Part shown: in pieces, positions 18,060-26,508 of the stretch
Layout: every line of letters starts with the position of its first letter
Numbering within the stretch: the stretch's first letter is position 1
From: Geobacter argillaceus
GTDB lineage: Bacteria > Desulfobacterota > Desulfuromonadia > Geobacterales > DSM-12255
Assembly: GCF_007830735.1 (NCBI RefSeq)
Contig: NZ_VLLN01000002.1
Coordinates: 186,001 to 250,000, forward strand
Direction: 5' to 3'
Length of the DNA stretch: 64,000 nt
Made by a program: the position numbers and the translations under genes
Notes under the pieces: model-generated
What the model was told of the DNA's origin: nothing
The model's input: only the letters and a program-made list of their open reading frames with translations
Database searches by the model: none

Positions 18060-18115
18060 GGTAGGGGCAGACTGCCCAACATCAGGGCGAACACGCGGGT
18101 GCGCCCCTACTGGTG
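18060..18115. repeat. Inverted repeat between ATPase and permease genes
   Basis: GGTAGGGGC and its partner GCGCCCCTAC flank about 40 bases between the ABC ATPase and permease genes. The sequence is non-coding and could form a hairpin in the operon mRNA; it looks like a dispersed palindromic repeat. Confidence 0.4.
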
Positions 18116-18868
18116 GTGCCGGTGGCAGATCAGGTGCTGCGCGTATTCACCGAAAAATGCCGTCATCTCCTCGGAGCGGCAGAAATCATCGAAGTCCCCG
18201 TCGAACACCAGCCGTTTGTCCAGATAGATGAGGCGGCTGGCGTAGTGACCGATGCTCCAGGTATCGTGGGTTACCAAGACGATGGTAACACCGTGGTCCC
18301 GGTTCAACTGCTTAAGGACGGCGTAGAAATTCTCCCTTGTCTCCGGGTCGAGGGCGGTGGTCGGCTCGTCAAGGATCAGCAGCGAAGGCGACCCAACCAT
18401 GGCCCTGGCCAAAAGGACCCGCTGCTGCTGGCCGCCGGATAGCTCGCCGAGACGGCGCGTTCCGAGACCGCCAATCCCCATGACATCCAGGACATTGTCC
18501 ACCAGCACTGCGTCCTCCCTGGACCGCCGCCGGGGAAACCCCTTGCCGGCCAGGAGCCCAAGACTCACCACCTCGGCCACGGTGCCGGGGAAATTGGGAT
18601 TGAAGTTGCGTAACCGCTGGGGCAGGTAGCCGATCCGCTGCCACGAGGTAAATTGGCCGACTGGGGTGCCGAAAAGAGAGATCTCTCCCCGTTTAGGGGT
18701 CACCAGCCCGAGCATGAGCTTGATCAGGGTACTCTTTCCCGAACCGTTCGGACCGACTATCCCCAGATAGTCGCCGGCCTGCAGCCGGAAGGAAATATCC
18801 TGCAGGATCTCGATGCCACCACCGTAACTGAACCACACCCCCTGGATATTCAGGAGATCTTCCGGCAT
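18107..18868 (-). CDS. Metal ABC transporter ATP-binding protein (ZnuC/MntA family)
   Basis: This ABC ATPase has 253 residues. The Walker A motif is GIVGPNGSGKSTLIK (about residues 37-51), the Q loop is IGYLPQRLRNFNPNFPGTV, the signature is LSGGQQQRVLLARAM, the Walker B is LLILDEPTTALD, and the switch His is in VTHDTWSIG. Those around the Q loop are typical of the zinc/manganese subfamily. The C-terminus is His-rich (HLICHRHHQ), which might bind the transported metal. It is the first gene of the transporter-nikR operon, and a promoter is visible upstream at 18971-18998. Confidence 0.93.
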   Translation of the reverse strand: MPEDLLNIQGVWFSYGGGIEILQDISFRLQAGDYLGIVGPNGSGKSTLIKLMLGLVTPKRGEISLFGTPVGQFTSWQRIGYLPQRLRNFNPNFPGTVAEVVSLGLLAGKGFPRRRSREDAVLVDNVLDVMGIGGLGTRRLGELSGGQQQRVLLARAMVGSPSLLILDEPTTALDPETRENFYAVLKQLNRDHGVTIVLVTHDTWSIGHYASRLIYLDKRLVFDGDFDDFCRSEEMTAFFGEYAQHLICHRHHQ

Positions 18869-18970
18869 TCCGGCCCCTTTCCCGCTCGTTTCGAATTAAA
18901 GTGCTCATGCCCTAAAGCATCCGTCCGGGTCAAACGGACAAATTGGCACGCACGGGACAGCGTGCAGCAA

Positions 18971-18998
18971 GGATTAACCAGCGGAGGGCTCCTGTCAA
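18971..18998 (-). promoter_or_regulatory. Probable promoter of the transporter-nikR operon
   Basis: On the minus strand TTGACA (18998-18993), a 16-base spacer and TAATCC (18976-18971) form a sigma-70 promoter about 100 bases before the ATPase ATG. I looked for a NikR palindrome around it and found none that I would defend. Confidence 0.5.
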
Positions 18999-19084
18999 GG
19001 ATTGATTGTCGGAGAGAGATTGCCGGGGGTCGTAAAAAGTGCCGACTACCGGGCGGCAGTGGCAAGTGGGACAAAGAACATTGT

Positions 19085-19294
19085 TTAGCCAAAATAGGTG
19101 GTGAGACCGCCGCCCTTTCTACGCTCCGGGCCCTCGTACTCCCGTCTTCCCTGGCGTACCGGACCCCTGCCGATGGTCACCCAACCGTCGGACCGGCAAA
19201 AAGCGACGATCCGGCCGGAAGTTATGAGGCCTTCCAGCAGATAATTCTTGACCATATCGGCAGTATTGTCGCTGTATATTACCTTGATCAGCAT
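19085..19294 (-). CDS. Small conserved hypothetical protein
   Basis: The 69-residue product begins MLIKVIYSDNTADMVKNYLL and continues GLITSGRIVAFCRSDGWVTI. It ends with REYEGPERRKGG. A tail of the form YxGPERR is frequent in small Geobacter proteins and next to PilZ or receiver domains. A strong GGAGG lies just before ATG 19294, and the protein has no signal peptide. The fold may resemble a small beta barrel. No function can be named. It is separate from the metal transporter operon by over 200 bases. Confidence 0.75.
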   Translation of the reverse strand: MLIKVIYSDNTADMVKNYLLEGLITSGRIVAFCRSDGWVTIGRGPVRQGRREYEGPERRKGGGLTTYFG

Positions 19295-19479
19295 GGCACA
19301 GTCCTCCCTATTTTATGGCGAATCGATTATACAGCACTAATCTTTATTGTCCACCGCCATAAATAGAGTGGCATTTTTCCCAGCCAGGACTGATGATTAA
19401 AAAAATCTGGTTGCATGTGGCAGGTATCCGGGTAAAATAAACGCCTTGGATTGCTTCTATATCTCTTTCAGGACTTGGC

Positions 19480-21177
19480 ATGGCACGTAACCTACGGTTT
19501 GGTTCTCGCCTGATTCACCTCCTGCTGCTCGTGGGCTTTGCCGTTTCAGGCATCGGCCTGCTTGCAGCCAGCAATATCCTCATCGTTATTCCCCCGGAAC
19601 AGTTCGCTTTTTTCTGCAGATCTGCCTTTGGTGCCTGCGCCATCCTCTTTGCGCTGGTTGTCCTGATGTTAATAGCCCGCGGCTTGGCGAAGAGGATCAA
19701 GACTCTTGCCTCGGCACTCAGGAGAGGTGCCGAAGGCGACCTGACCATCAGGGTTCCGGTAACCACCGGCGATGAACTTGGGCAACTGGCGCAAAACTTC
19801 AACGGCATGCTGGCCAGACTTGGCGAACTGGTAACCAACACAAAAAAAGCCATCATCGAACTGATACGCATTTCCGCTGAAAACAGGGCCGTCGCCGCAA
19901 CCGTCATCAACGCGGCGGAGACCCAGTCAAACGAAGTTGCAACGGCATCGGACGCGGTCAAACGGATCAATGGTTCGGTCGCCAAGGTATCCGACGGCGT
20001 CCAAAACCTGACCGCTTCAGCCCGAAAAAATACCGGTGCCATCGATGAAATGGCTGCCAGCATCAACGAAGTGCGTCACAACGTGGAAATTCAGGCCGCA
20101 TCCATCGAGGAGGTCAGCTCCGCCATGGGCCAGATGGCGGCAGTTGTCGAGGAGATCGGCGGCAACGTGGAAAGCCTGATGCAGGCCGCCGACAAAACCA
20201 CCTCCTCGGTGGCCGAGATGGACGAGACCATCAAGCAGGTCGAACAGAACGCCCGGGAAACGGCGGCGATTTCCGACAACGTCCGTCACGACGCCGAACT
20301 GGGAAAGCAGTCCGTTGATGCGACTATCGCCGGGATTGACGAAATCCGCCGTTCCTCCAAGGCGACCCTGGCATCCATCGCCAGCCTGACCGAACGGGCC
20401 GAGGCAATCGGTTCCATCCTCTCCGTCATCGACGAGGTCGCCGAGCAGACCAACCTCCTCGCTCTCAACTCCGCCATCATTGCGGCCCAGGCGGGCGAGC
20501 ACGGCAAAGGGTTCGCCATCGTCTCCAGTGAGATCAAGGCGCTGGCCAATCGTACCCGTCAATCCACCATGGAGATCGGCGAGTTGATCAAAGGAGTGCA
20601 GGAAGAGACCGGCAAGGCCATGACAGCCATCAGCCAGACCGAACAGAAGGTCGCCGAAGGGGAACTGCTCTCCCAGCGCTCCGGCGACGCCTTGGCCAAG
20701 GTGGTCTCCGGTGTCGTGATGGCATCCCGGCAGGTCGGCGAAATCGCCGATGCTACCGTTGAGCAGGCGAGGGGGAGCCAGGAAATCCACGGCGCCATGC
20801 AGCACGTCGCTGAGATGGTAGCCCAGATTGCCCGCTCATGCCAGGAGCAGGTCGCCACCAGCAAAGGTGTCATGCGGGCCGTAGATCTGATGAAGGATTT
20901 TACCGGCCAGGTGCTGGCCTCCACCGACAGGCAGCATACCGTCGGTGGGGTCATCGCCACGTCAACCGGTCAGATGACCGACATCATCCAGGGAATTCGG
21001 GATGCCTGCCAGGAACAGACCGCGTGCAGCGAGCAGATCGACCATGCCATGGCAAGTGTCCAGAACTCGGCCAACTCCAACCTGGACTCGGCACGCATCC
21101 TGGAACATGGTGTGGAAAGCCTCTCGTTCCAGATTGACGTCCTGCGGCGGGAAATGGCAAAGCTTCAGGTGGAATGA
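19480..21177 (+). CDS. Methyl-accepting chemotaxis protein without a large sensor domain
   Basis: This 565-residue receptor has two N-terminal membrane helices ([20 protein letters not shown] and [20 protein letters not shown]) separated by only about 20 residues. A HAMP domain follows ([35 protein letters not shown]). A long coiled coil then leads to the signalling tip [20 protein letters not shown] (about residue 320-340) and [20 protein letters not shown]. The tip differs from the usual AAIEAARAGE: the Glu and Arg are replaced by Ile and Gln. With no periplasmic domain it may sense through the membrane or a partner. No che genes are nearby. Confidence 0.93.
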   Translation: MARNLRFGSRLIHLLLLVGFAVSGIGLLAASNILIVIPPEQFAFFCRSAFGACAILFALVVLMLIARGLAKRIKTLASALRRGAEGDLTIRVPVTTGDELGQLAQNFNGMLARLGELVTNTKKAIIELIRISAENRAVAATVINAAETQSNEVATASDAVKRINGSVAKVSDGVQNLTASARKNTGAIDEMAASINEVRHNVEIQAASIEEVSSAMGQMAAVVEEIGGNVESLMQAADKTTSSVAEMDETIKQVEQNARETAAISDNVRHDAELGKQSVDATIAGIDEIRRSSKATLASIASLTERAEAIGSILSVIDEVAEQTNLLALNSAIIAAQAGEHGKGFAIVSSEIKALANRTRQSTMEIGELIKGVQEETGKAMTAISQTEQKVAEGELLSQRSGDALAKVVSGVVMASRQVGEIADATVEQARGSQEIHGAMQHVAEMVAQIARSCQEQVATSKGVMRAVDLMKDFTGQVLASTDRQHTVGGVIATSTGQMTDIIQGIRDACQEQTACSEQIDHAMASVQNSANSNLDSARILEHGVESLSFQIDVLRREMAKLQVE

Positions 21178-21260
21178 ACGGATCATCACGGCCGGAAGGC
21201 CAGAGCGGCTGCACGTTCATGAAGGAAAGCCGTTGACGGGGCATCCGCCAGGAGTCTGCC

Positions 21261-21662
21261 ATGGTGCGCTACATCGAGGTAAAGAGCCGGAACCGGACGG
21301 AGATGATCGACATCACCGCCGAGGTCCGTGAAGTCATCAAGGCCTCCGGGGTCAAAAACGGTCTCTGCCAGCTGTTCGTCCTCCACACCACAGCCGGCAT
21401 CACGGTCAACGAAGGGGCCGACCCGGCGGTACAGCGGGATATCATCACCTTCCTGAACCAGCGGGTTCCGGTCGACCTCTACTACACCCACCGCGAAGGA
21501 AACTCGGACGCCCACATTAAGGCGACCCTGACCGGCAGTTCCCTGTCACTCATTGTGGATGGGGGCAAGCCGCTTCTCGGCACCTGGCAGTCCGTCTTCT
21601 TCTGCGAGTTCGATGGTCCCCGGCCGCGCAAGGTGGCGGTAACGGTGGTGCAGGAGGTGTGA
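21261..21662 (+). CDS. YjbQ family protein (UPF0047; reported thiamine-phosphate synthase side activity)
   Basis: The 133-residue protein shows the family signature: DITAEVREVIKASGVKNGLC, FVLHTTAGITVNEGADPAV, and HREGNSDAHIKATLTGSS. GGKPLLGTWQSVFFCEFDGP and the terminal RKVAVTVVQEV complete it. The His residues in HTTAG and DAHIK are the putative active or metal site. YjbQ proteins have been reported to support weak thiamine-phosphate synthesis, but their main role is unclear. The window already has a ThiE domain, so a thiamine role here is uncertain. Confidence 0.88.
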   Translation: MVRYIEVKSRNRTEMIDITAEVREVIKASGVKNGLCQLFVLHTTAGITVNEGADPAVQRDIITFLNQRVPVDLYYTHREGNSDAHIKATLTGSSLSLIVDGGKPLLGTWQSVFFCEFDGPRPRKVAVTVVQEV

Positions 21663-21699
21663 TCGCGGAGGCATGAAACAACAGCATGCACACAAAAGA

Positions 21700-21735
21700 A
21701 AAGAGCGGTAGGGTCGTCCCCGCCGCTCTTTTCTT
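21700..21735. terminator. Bidirectional terminator between yjbQ and the aminotransferase
   Basis: AGAGCGG (21702-21708) and CCGCTCT (21723-21729) form the stem. On the plus strand it is followed by TTTTCTTTT, and on the minus strand by the complement of the A-rich left flank, so it can stop the convergent transcripts from both genes. Confidence 0.8.
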
Positions 21736-21754
21736 TTCCGAAAGTCGAAAAAAG

Positions 21755-23059
21755 TCACGAATTAAGGTACTGGTCGATCTTCTGCGCCAGGGTGTGGTAG
21801 ATCCGCTCGCACTCCTTCAGGTCCCGCTCCAGGAGGGTCACCCGGAATCCCTGGAGACTGGTATTGAAGGAGGAGAGCGGCACAACGCAGATGCCGGTAT
21901 GGGCCAGGATGTAATAGACGAAGCGCTTGTCAGGAGAGACATTCGCCCCGCTCACCAGGGACTCCACCAGCTCCTTTACCTCGGGCTTCTCGATGGGAAG
22001 GGACTGGCGGCTGTTGAGGAGCCCGTCGTGAAACGCCACCGACATGTAGAAGGCGCCGTTGGTCCGGTTGACGTTCAGCCCCGGCACCTCCCGGAGGAAG
22101 TTGTAGGTGATGTTGCTCAACTGCTCGTAGCGCCTGATCCGTTCATCCAGGTAGACCGGGTACTCCGGGTGGCTCATGATGGCCGGAATGCACTTCTGGG
22201 GGAGGGTGGTGGAACAGACCTCGTTCATCTTGGTGGTGAGAATGGCGCTCACATACTTCCGGAACCGCTCATCCCTGTCCGCGTTGTAGACCTCGATCCA
22301 CCCGCAGCGGGAGCCGGGCCAGGGGAACTCCTTCGATATCCCCTTCAGGGCAATGGCCGGGACGGTGCCGATCACGTCGGAGATCGGCACCGTCTTCTGC
22401 CCGTTGTAGACGATATTGTTGTACACCTCGTCGGCAATGACGAAAAGGTCGTACTCCCCGGCAATGGCCACGATCTTCCGGAGGGTCTCCTCGGGATAGA
22501 CCATGCCGGTCGGGTTATCCGGGTTGATCAGCATGATGGCGACGATCTGGGGATTGTACCTGACATGGTTGCGCAGGTCCTCCAGGTCCGGGGCCCAGTT
22601 GTCTTCGGGATTCAGCTGGTAGCAGATCGGCGCGGCGTGGGCGTTGCCGGACTCCCCGAGGGTATGGGTGGTATAGGTCGGGGACGGCATCAGCACGCGG
22701 CTCTCCGGACGGAGACAGCCGTAAACCTTTGCAATGGCGTCACCAAGGCCGTTGAAGAAGATGATGTCATCGGGGGTGATGCGTACGCCGCCCCGCCGGT
22801 TGGTCAACTCGCAGACATACTCCCGTGTTTCCAGCACCCCCCGGGTATGGCAATACCCCCAGGTGTCGTTGTCCATGGCCTCCCTGGCCACGATTTCCTT
22901 CATCCACTGGGGGATCAGTTCCCCCTTGACGATCGGGTCGCCGATGTTCTCCCAGTTGATGGCAACCCCGTGCTTCTGAAGCTTTTCCGCCACATTGACG
23001 ATGTTGCGGATTTCATAGGTCATCTCGCCGGCACCGGGCCTTACCAGATCTGTACGCAT
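21755..23059 (-). CDS. PLP-dependent aminotransferase class I/II (possibly alanine aminotransferase)
   Basis: The 434-residue fold-type I aminotransferase has the substrate-binding NIGDPIVKGELIPQWM and ITPDDIIFFNGLGDAIAKVY. Further motifs are INPDNPTGMVYPEE, ADEVYNNIVYNGQ, and the PLP lysine in LKGISKEFPWPGSRCGW (about residue 245). The tail contains a region resembling the conserved Arg that binds the alpha-carboxylate (FRVTLLERD). Substrate cannot be settled from motifs alone. A GGAGG precedes ATG 23059. An alanine-rich leader ORF and a strong hairpin lie just upstream, suggesting attenuation by alanine supply; this points to alanine synthesis. Confidence 0.9.
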   Translation of the reverse strand: MRTDLVRPGAGEMTYEIRNIVNVAEKLQKHGVAINWENIGDPIVKGELIPQWMKEIVAREAMDNDTWGYCHTRGVLETREYVCELTNRRGGVRITPDDIIFFNGLGDAIAKVYGCLRPESRVLMPSPTYTTHTLGESGNAHAAPICYQLNPEDNWAPDLEDLRNHVRYNPQIVAIMLINPDNPTGMVYPEETLRKIVAIAGEYDLFVIADEVYNNIVYNGQKTVPISDVIGTVPAIALKGISKEFPWPGSRCGWIEVYNADRDERFRKYVSAILTTKMNEVCSTTLPQKCIPAIMSHPEYPVYLDERIRRYEQLSNITYNFLREVPGLNVNRTNGAFYMSVAFHDGLLNSRQSLPIEKPEVKELVESLVSGANVSPDKRFVYYILAHTGICVVPLSSFNTSLQGFRVTLLERDLKECERIYHTLAQKIDQYLNS

Positions 23060-23092
23060 GCTGCCTCCGTTAAAAATATGCTTGAAATGGAA

Positions 23093-23121
23093 AGAGGCCG
23101 TGGGGAACTCCCACGGCCTCT
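23093..23121 (-). terminator. Attenuator hairpin before the aminotransferase
   Basis: On the minus strand AGAGGCCGTGGG and CCCACGGCCTCT form a perfect 12-base-pair stem with a five-base loop, followed by TTTCCATTTC and then the gene's GGAGG. It lies after the alanine-rich leader ORF. The U tract is imperfect, so terminator strength is uncertain. The leader codon segment CCGCGGC can pair with GCCGTGG of the stem's 5' arm. Confidence 0.6.
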
Positions 23122-23146
23122 GGTATGCTTGAACTCAGTCGTCAGT

Positions 23147-23236
23147 TCATGATCGGGCAGCGGGCAGACCTGCGGCGTAGATCGCCGCGGCGATGGTAGC
23201 TCGAATTGCTGCACTGATGCCGGATACCTTGAACAT
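23147..23236 (-). CDS. Alanine-rich leader peptide (29 residues), candidate attenuator
   Basis: From ATG 23236 to TGA at 23149-23147 the frame encodes 29 residues, ten of them Ala and four Ile. It starts MFKVSGISAAIRAT and contains the run IAAAIYAAG. It lies 88 bases before the aminotransferase, in the same direction, with a strong hairpin in between, which is the architecture of amino-acid attenuators. TTGACC (23273-23268), 17 bases and TATTCG (23250-23245) could be its promoter; the ATG would be only eight bases beyond, giving a nearly leaderless mRNA. No Shine-Dalgarno is obvious. Coding status is inference, supported by composition and context. Confidence 0.6.
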   Translation of the reverse strand: MFKVSGISAAIRATIAAAIYAAGLPAARS

Positions 23237-23269
23237 AGCTAACCCGAATACCATATAGCCGGCAGTTGG

Positions 23270-23893
23270 TCAACGGTTTTGTGCCGTTTTTTGCTCCGCC
23301 ACGGCAATGAGGAAGCGGCCGTCACGGTCGCGCCAGCGAAGCCAGCCGATCCGCGTGTACTCCACCATCACCTGTGCCCAATCGTCGTCCACCCGCAGGA
23401 CCCTGAACTGGGAGCCCCGCCCAGGCGTTGCCAGTTCGGGGGCAGCATCGTCGGCCTCCTGCCGGACAACGCCGAAACCTTTGCGCAGTCCCGGCAGGAA
23501 CCTGACGAAACGCCCTTTGAGGAACCGTTCCCAGGGCAGGAACTGCCAGGAACGGGGCCGCTCCAGCCACCCCTCACGATCGGCGTCGTCATATATGATC
23601 CGGCACCACTGGTCGCGCACCCCCATCACCACGGCCCGCCTCTCCCCCGCCGGCGTGACCATCACCGCATCAAGAGCGGGAAGCCGTGCCGGCGGGATCT
23701 CGACGATCCGGTCGATTCCCGGTTTCCGGTACAGCGGGATCGGGCCTGCGTCCTCATCGGGCACAACGGACCGGACGACCAGCAGGCCGATGCCGGCAAA
23801 CGGACGGGGGGCCGGACGCTGGCTGGCACCGGCCAAAACCGCTACCGCGAGAACGGTCGCCAGCAGTATGGCTATGAAGGTGGACCGACCCAT
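23270..23893 (-). CDS. SH3-like domain protein, membrane-anchored or exported
   Basis: About 207 residues, beginning with a hydrophobic helix (FIAILLATVLAVAVLAGA) that is a signal or anchor. The rest has segments typical of bacterial SH3-type modules: LLVVRSVVPDEDAG, VVMGVRDQWCRIIYDDADREGWL, RVLRVDDDWAQVMVEYTRIGWLRW. Two such repeats are visible. ATG 23893 follows GAGG with good spacing; an in-frame TTG at 23905 overlaps the wbuC stop. It is directly downstream of wbuC. It probably acts in the periplasm, perhaps binding peptidoglycan, but no function is established. Confidence 0.72.
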   Translation of the reverse strand: MGRSTFIAILLATVLAVAVLAGASQRPAPRPFAGIGLLVVRSVVPDEDAGPIPLYRKPGIDRIVEIPPARLPALDAVMVTPAGERRAVVMGVRDQWCRIIYDDADREGWLERPRSWQFLPWERFLKGRFVRFLPGLRKGFGVVRQEADDAAPELATPGRGSQFRVLRVDDDWAQVMVEYTRIGWLRWRDRDGRFLIAVAEQKTAQNR

Positions 23894-23901
23894 CGCCCGC
23901 C

Positions 23902-24366
23902 TCAAAACAGTGCGGCCAGGCCTGACAGATAGGGAGCCACGTCGGCAGTACCATCCTCCGGCGCCCAGACCGCCTTTTCCCCGTCCGCCAGCGGCAGGTA
24001 GGGGCCTGCCTTTGCCTCGAAAAAGACCGTACCAGGTGCCAGGCTCACCGCGGCATGAAAGATGCCGTGCGGGATATCGACCGCCAGGGTATCGCCGTCC
24101 GCCGACAGAAGGATCTTTTTGGCCACCAGACCCGCCTCGTCGAAAAAGATTACTCCCAACCGGCCGCGCACGATCACGAAGGTCTCGTCCTTGGTCGGGT
24201 CCAGATGCCGATGGGGTCGGATGTAGGAACCTGGTTCAACGGCGTTCAACAGCCGGTGGCAACAGAAGTCGTCGCTTGGGTGGATATTCCAGTTCTTGCG
24301 CAGCCGGGGATTCTCCCGAGCCTGAGCAGAAAGCTGATCGAGCAGTCTGCGATCGACAATTTTCAT
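23902..24366 (-). CDS. wbuC: WbuC family cupin fold metalloprotein
   Basis: The 154-residue cupin has RKNWNIHPSDDFCCHRLLNAV followed by the metal-binding RPHRHLDPTKDETFVIVRGR and IPHGIFHAAVSLAPGTVFFE. The His residues and Glu of the cupin motifs are present. In other bacteria wbuC lies in O-antigen clusters, though its activity is not known; here it has no such neighbours. Its stop overlaps an alternative start of the SH3-like gene, and it follows the VOC gene after nine bases, indicating a three-gene unit. Confidence 0.85.
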   Translation of the reverse strand: MKIVDRRLLDQLSAQARENPRLRKNWNIHPSDDFCCHRLLNAVEPGSYIRPHRHLDPTKDETFVIVRGRLGVIFFDEAGLVAKKILLSADGDTLAVDIPHGIFHAAVSLAPGTVFFEAKAGPYLPLADGEKAVWAPEDGTADVAPYLSGLAALF

Positions 24367-24375
24367 CGGCCTCTC

Positions 24376-24729
24376 CTATCTGTCCACCAGGGCGACCTGG
24401 TTTCCGTCCGGGTCTTCCACCACCGCCATGGTGCCCCACGGCGAGCGTTCCGGCGGTTCGGCAAACTTCACGCCGCTTGCTTCCAGTTCCCGGCAGAGCC
24501 CTTCGATGTCGTCCACCCTGAGTGTCACGCCGGTATGCCGGCCAACCAAGGGAAAGGCAGCCTCATGCACGGCCAATGCCACCCCGAAGGTAGTCCCGCC
24601 CCCCGGAAAGAACTCCATCATCATCTGGCTCTCCTGGGCAAGCGGCAGTTTCAGCCGTTCCAGGTAGAAGACCTTGGCTGCTGCCAGGTCACGGACGAAT
24701 ACCACCACATTCTTCAACTGCACCGCCAT
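24376..24729 (-). CDS. VOC (glyoxalase/dioxygenase) superfamily protein
   Basis: The 117-residue protein has the beta-alpha-beta-beta-beta pattern of the vicinal-oxygen-chelate fold: VVVFVRDLAAAKVFYLERLK at the start, FPLVGRHTGVTLRVDDIEGL in the middle, and the terminal VVEDPDGNQVALVDR. The last block, with its Glu-Asp-Pro-Asp-Gly-Asn, is diagnostic. Metal-dependent lyase, dioxygenase or resistance activities all occur in this fold, so no substrate can be given. It is the first gene of the VOC-wbuC-SH3 unit. Confidence 0.82.
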   Translation of the reverse strand: MAVQLKNVVVFVRDLAAAKVFYLERLKLPLAQESQMMMEFFPGGGTTFGVALAVHEAAFPLVGRHTGVTLRVDDIEGLCRELEASGVKFAEPPERSPWGTMAVVEDPDGNQVALVDR

Positions 24730-24887
24730 AGCGAGCCCCCTTGTGCTGTAATCAGTTCAGAAATTAACAGAGTGCCCGCCCGCTGGCAAGTCCCGTCTTG
24801 CCGCACTTGCCGCCACGGCGTTATTCGGTACACTGGATGTCATCCGGCATGCCTGATGATCCACACACTAGAGTGCGAGGAGATCGC

Positions 24888-26501
24888 ATGGAACCTGCAT
24901 TCACGCCGAGAAAGGTCTACGTTGCCGCCTCCTGGATGGCGCCGGTCGGACGGTACACCGCGAAAGAGCTCGGCGCCTGCACCTTCCTGGAGCTGGCCGC
25001 CCGGGTCGATGCCATCTTCGGCGACAGCCCGATCCGCCGCCGTGAGATCGACGCCGTCGTGGTCGGTTCCCAGAACCCGGCCGCCTTTTCCGGGGTGGAC
25101 AACACGGCCGCCAAGATCTCCGGCGTGCTCGGCATCTCCGGGGCAAAGTCGGTACTCATCGACACCGCCTCGTCGTCCGGGGCCTCGGCCCTCGAAGAGG
25201 CGTACCTGCAGGTAGCTTCGGGGCGGTGCGACCATGTGCTGGCCATCGGCATCCAGAAGATGAGCGATGCCCCCACCCCGGAGGCGACCCGGATCGTCGC
25301 CGGGGTCATCGACCGGGACGAGGCCGAGTTCGGCCTCACCATGCCCGCCTGCGGCGCCCTGGTGGCCAGGGCTCTCATGGAGCGGCTCCGCCTCACCCCC
25401 ACCGAGTGGACCGCCTTCTCGGCCATGCTCACCGAGCGGGCCCACCGCTTCTCGTCACGCAATCCCGAGGCCCACCTCCGCTTCGAGATCCCGGTCGCCG
25501 ACTATTACCGCCAGATCGTCACCGGCAGGAATTACCGCTACTGGTGGCCGCTCCGCTACCACGACTACTGTCCCATGTCCGACGGCGTGGCCGCAGTCAT
25601 CCTCACCTCCAGCCCCCAGGAGACGCTGGTGGCCGGCGTGGGGAGCGCCACCGACATCCCCACCATCGCCGACCGGAACTATTTTTACTCGTTCCCGGCC
25701 ACTGTCCGGGCCGCGGCGGAGGCGTACGCCATGGCTGGGATCAGGAATATCCGCAGCTTCGCCGGCAGGCTGCACGTGAACATGCACGACCCGTTCAACG
25801 GTTTCGGCCCGATCAACATGGTCGATCTGGGACTGCTGCCACGCCACCGGCTGCTGGACGGGCTCCTGGACGACCGTCTCACCGGCGAGCAGGGGATGTT
25901 CCCCACCAACCTGACCGGCGGCCTCAAGGGGCGGGGTCACCCGCTGGGCGCCACCGGCATGATCCAGGTGGTTGAAAACCATCGCCTGATCCGGGACGGT
26001 CGGTTCCAGGCCGGGCTTTCCCACTCCATCGGCGGCCCCATCAACAACAACGTGGTCATCCTCCTGGAGCGAAGCTCCCACCATGCGGCAAGGAATCCGC
26101 ACCCGTACCGGCCGTGGGGGCTCCCGCCCCTCGGCTCCCTGAAGCCGAAGGAGGTTACCGTTGACCATCTCCTGGCCGTCTCCGGGGCAGTGGAGGGGAG
26201 TTTCGTCACCGCCTCCACCCGTTTCGACTACCAGAGTGGCGATCCGCAGGCCACGGTCATTATTGTCGCCTGCCAGGCCAAGGGCCGGAAATTCCGCTTC
26301 CTGTTCGGCATCGGCGGCGAAAACTACCCGGAGGTAATCAAGATCCTCCCGGGCGACCTGGTCAGGCTGGAACAGGGTGACGGCGGCCTCCTGCTCAACC
26401 GGATGCCGGTGCGCAAGTTCTACCGCCGCACCCTGGACGGCCTGGTGGACATCGCCGGTACCAGCTGGCGGTTTATCACCGGAAAGGAAGAGGTTCGGTA
26501 A
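24888..26501 (+). CDS. Thiolase-like protein lacking the catalytic cysteines, with C-terminal extension
   Basis: This 537-residue protein has a thiolase fold: DAVVVGSQNPAAFSGVDN and DHVLAIGIQKMSDAPTPE match the SCP2-thiolase type. The active His is present in GGLKGRGHPLGATGMIQVVE. However, the nucleophile site reads IDTASSSGASALEEA, with Ser in place of the acyl-accepting Cys (about residue 95), and the second Cys position near the end reads LSHSIGGPINNN. About 130 further residues form a beta-rich domain (TVDHLLAVSGAVEGSF to FYRRTLDGLVD) that resembles an OB-type DUF35 partner. It may bind acyl-CoA without thiolysis. GAGGAG precedes ATG 24888. Confidence 0.8.
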   Translation: MEPAFTPRKVYVAASWMAPVGRYTAKELGACTFLELAARVDAIFGDSPIRRREIDAVVVGSQNPAAFSGVDNTAAKISGVLGISGAKSVLIDTASSSGASALEEAYLQVASGRCDHVLAIGIQKMSDAPTPEATRIVAGVIDRDEAEFGLTMPACGALVARALMERLRLTPTEWTAFSAMLTERAHRFSSRNPEAHLRFEIPVADYYRQIVTGRNYRYWWPLRYHDYCPMSDGVAAVILTSSPQETLVAGVGSATDIPTIADRNYFYSFPATVRAAAEAYAMAGIRNIRSFAGRLHVNMHDPFNGFGPINMVDLGLLPRHRLLDGLLDDRLTGEQGMFPTNLTGGLKGRGHPLGATGMIQVVENHRLIRDGRFQAGLSHSIGGPINNNVVILLERSSHHAARNPHPYRPWGLPPLGSLKPKEVTVDHLLAVSGAVEGSFVTASTRFDYQSGDPQATVIIVACQAKGRKFRFLFGIGGENYPEVIKILPGDLVRLEQGDGGLLLNRMPVRKFYRRTLDGLVDIAGTSWRFITGKEEVR

Positions 26502-26508
26502 CACACCC

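Noticed and set aside
24888-26501. Thiolase-like protein as a selenoprotein or frameshift at the Cys position
   Set aside because: The codon is TCG (Ser) in an uninterrupted frame; no UGA or shift is involved.
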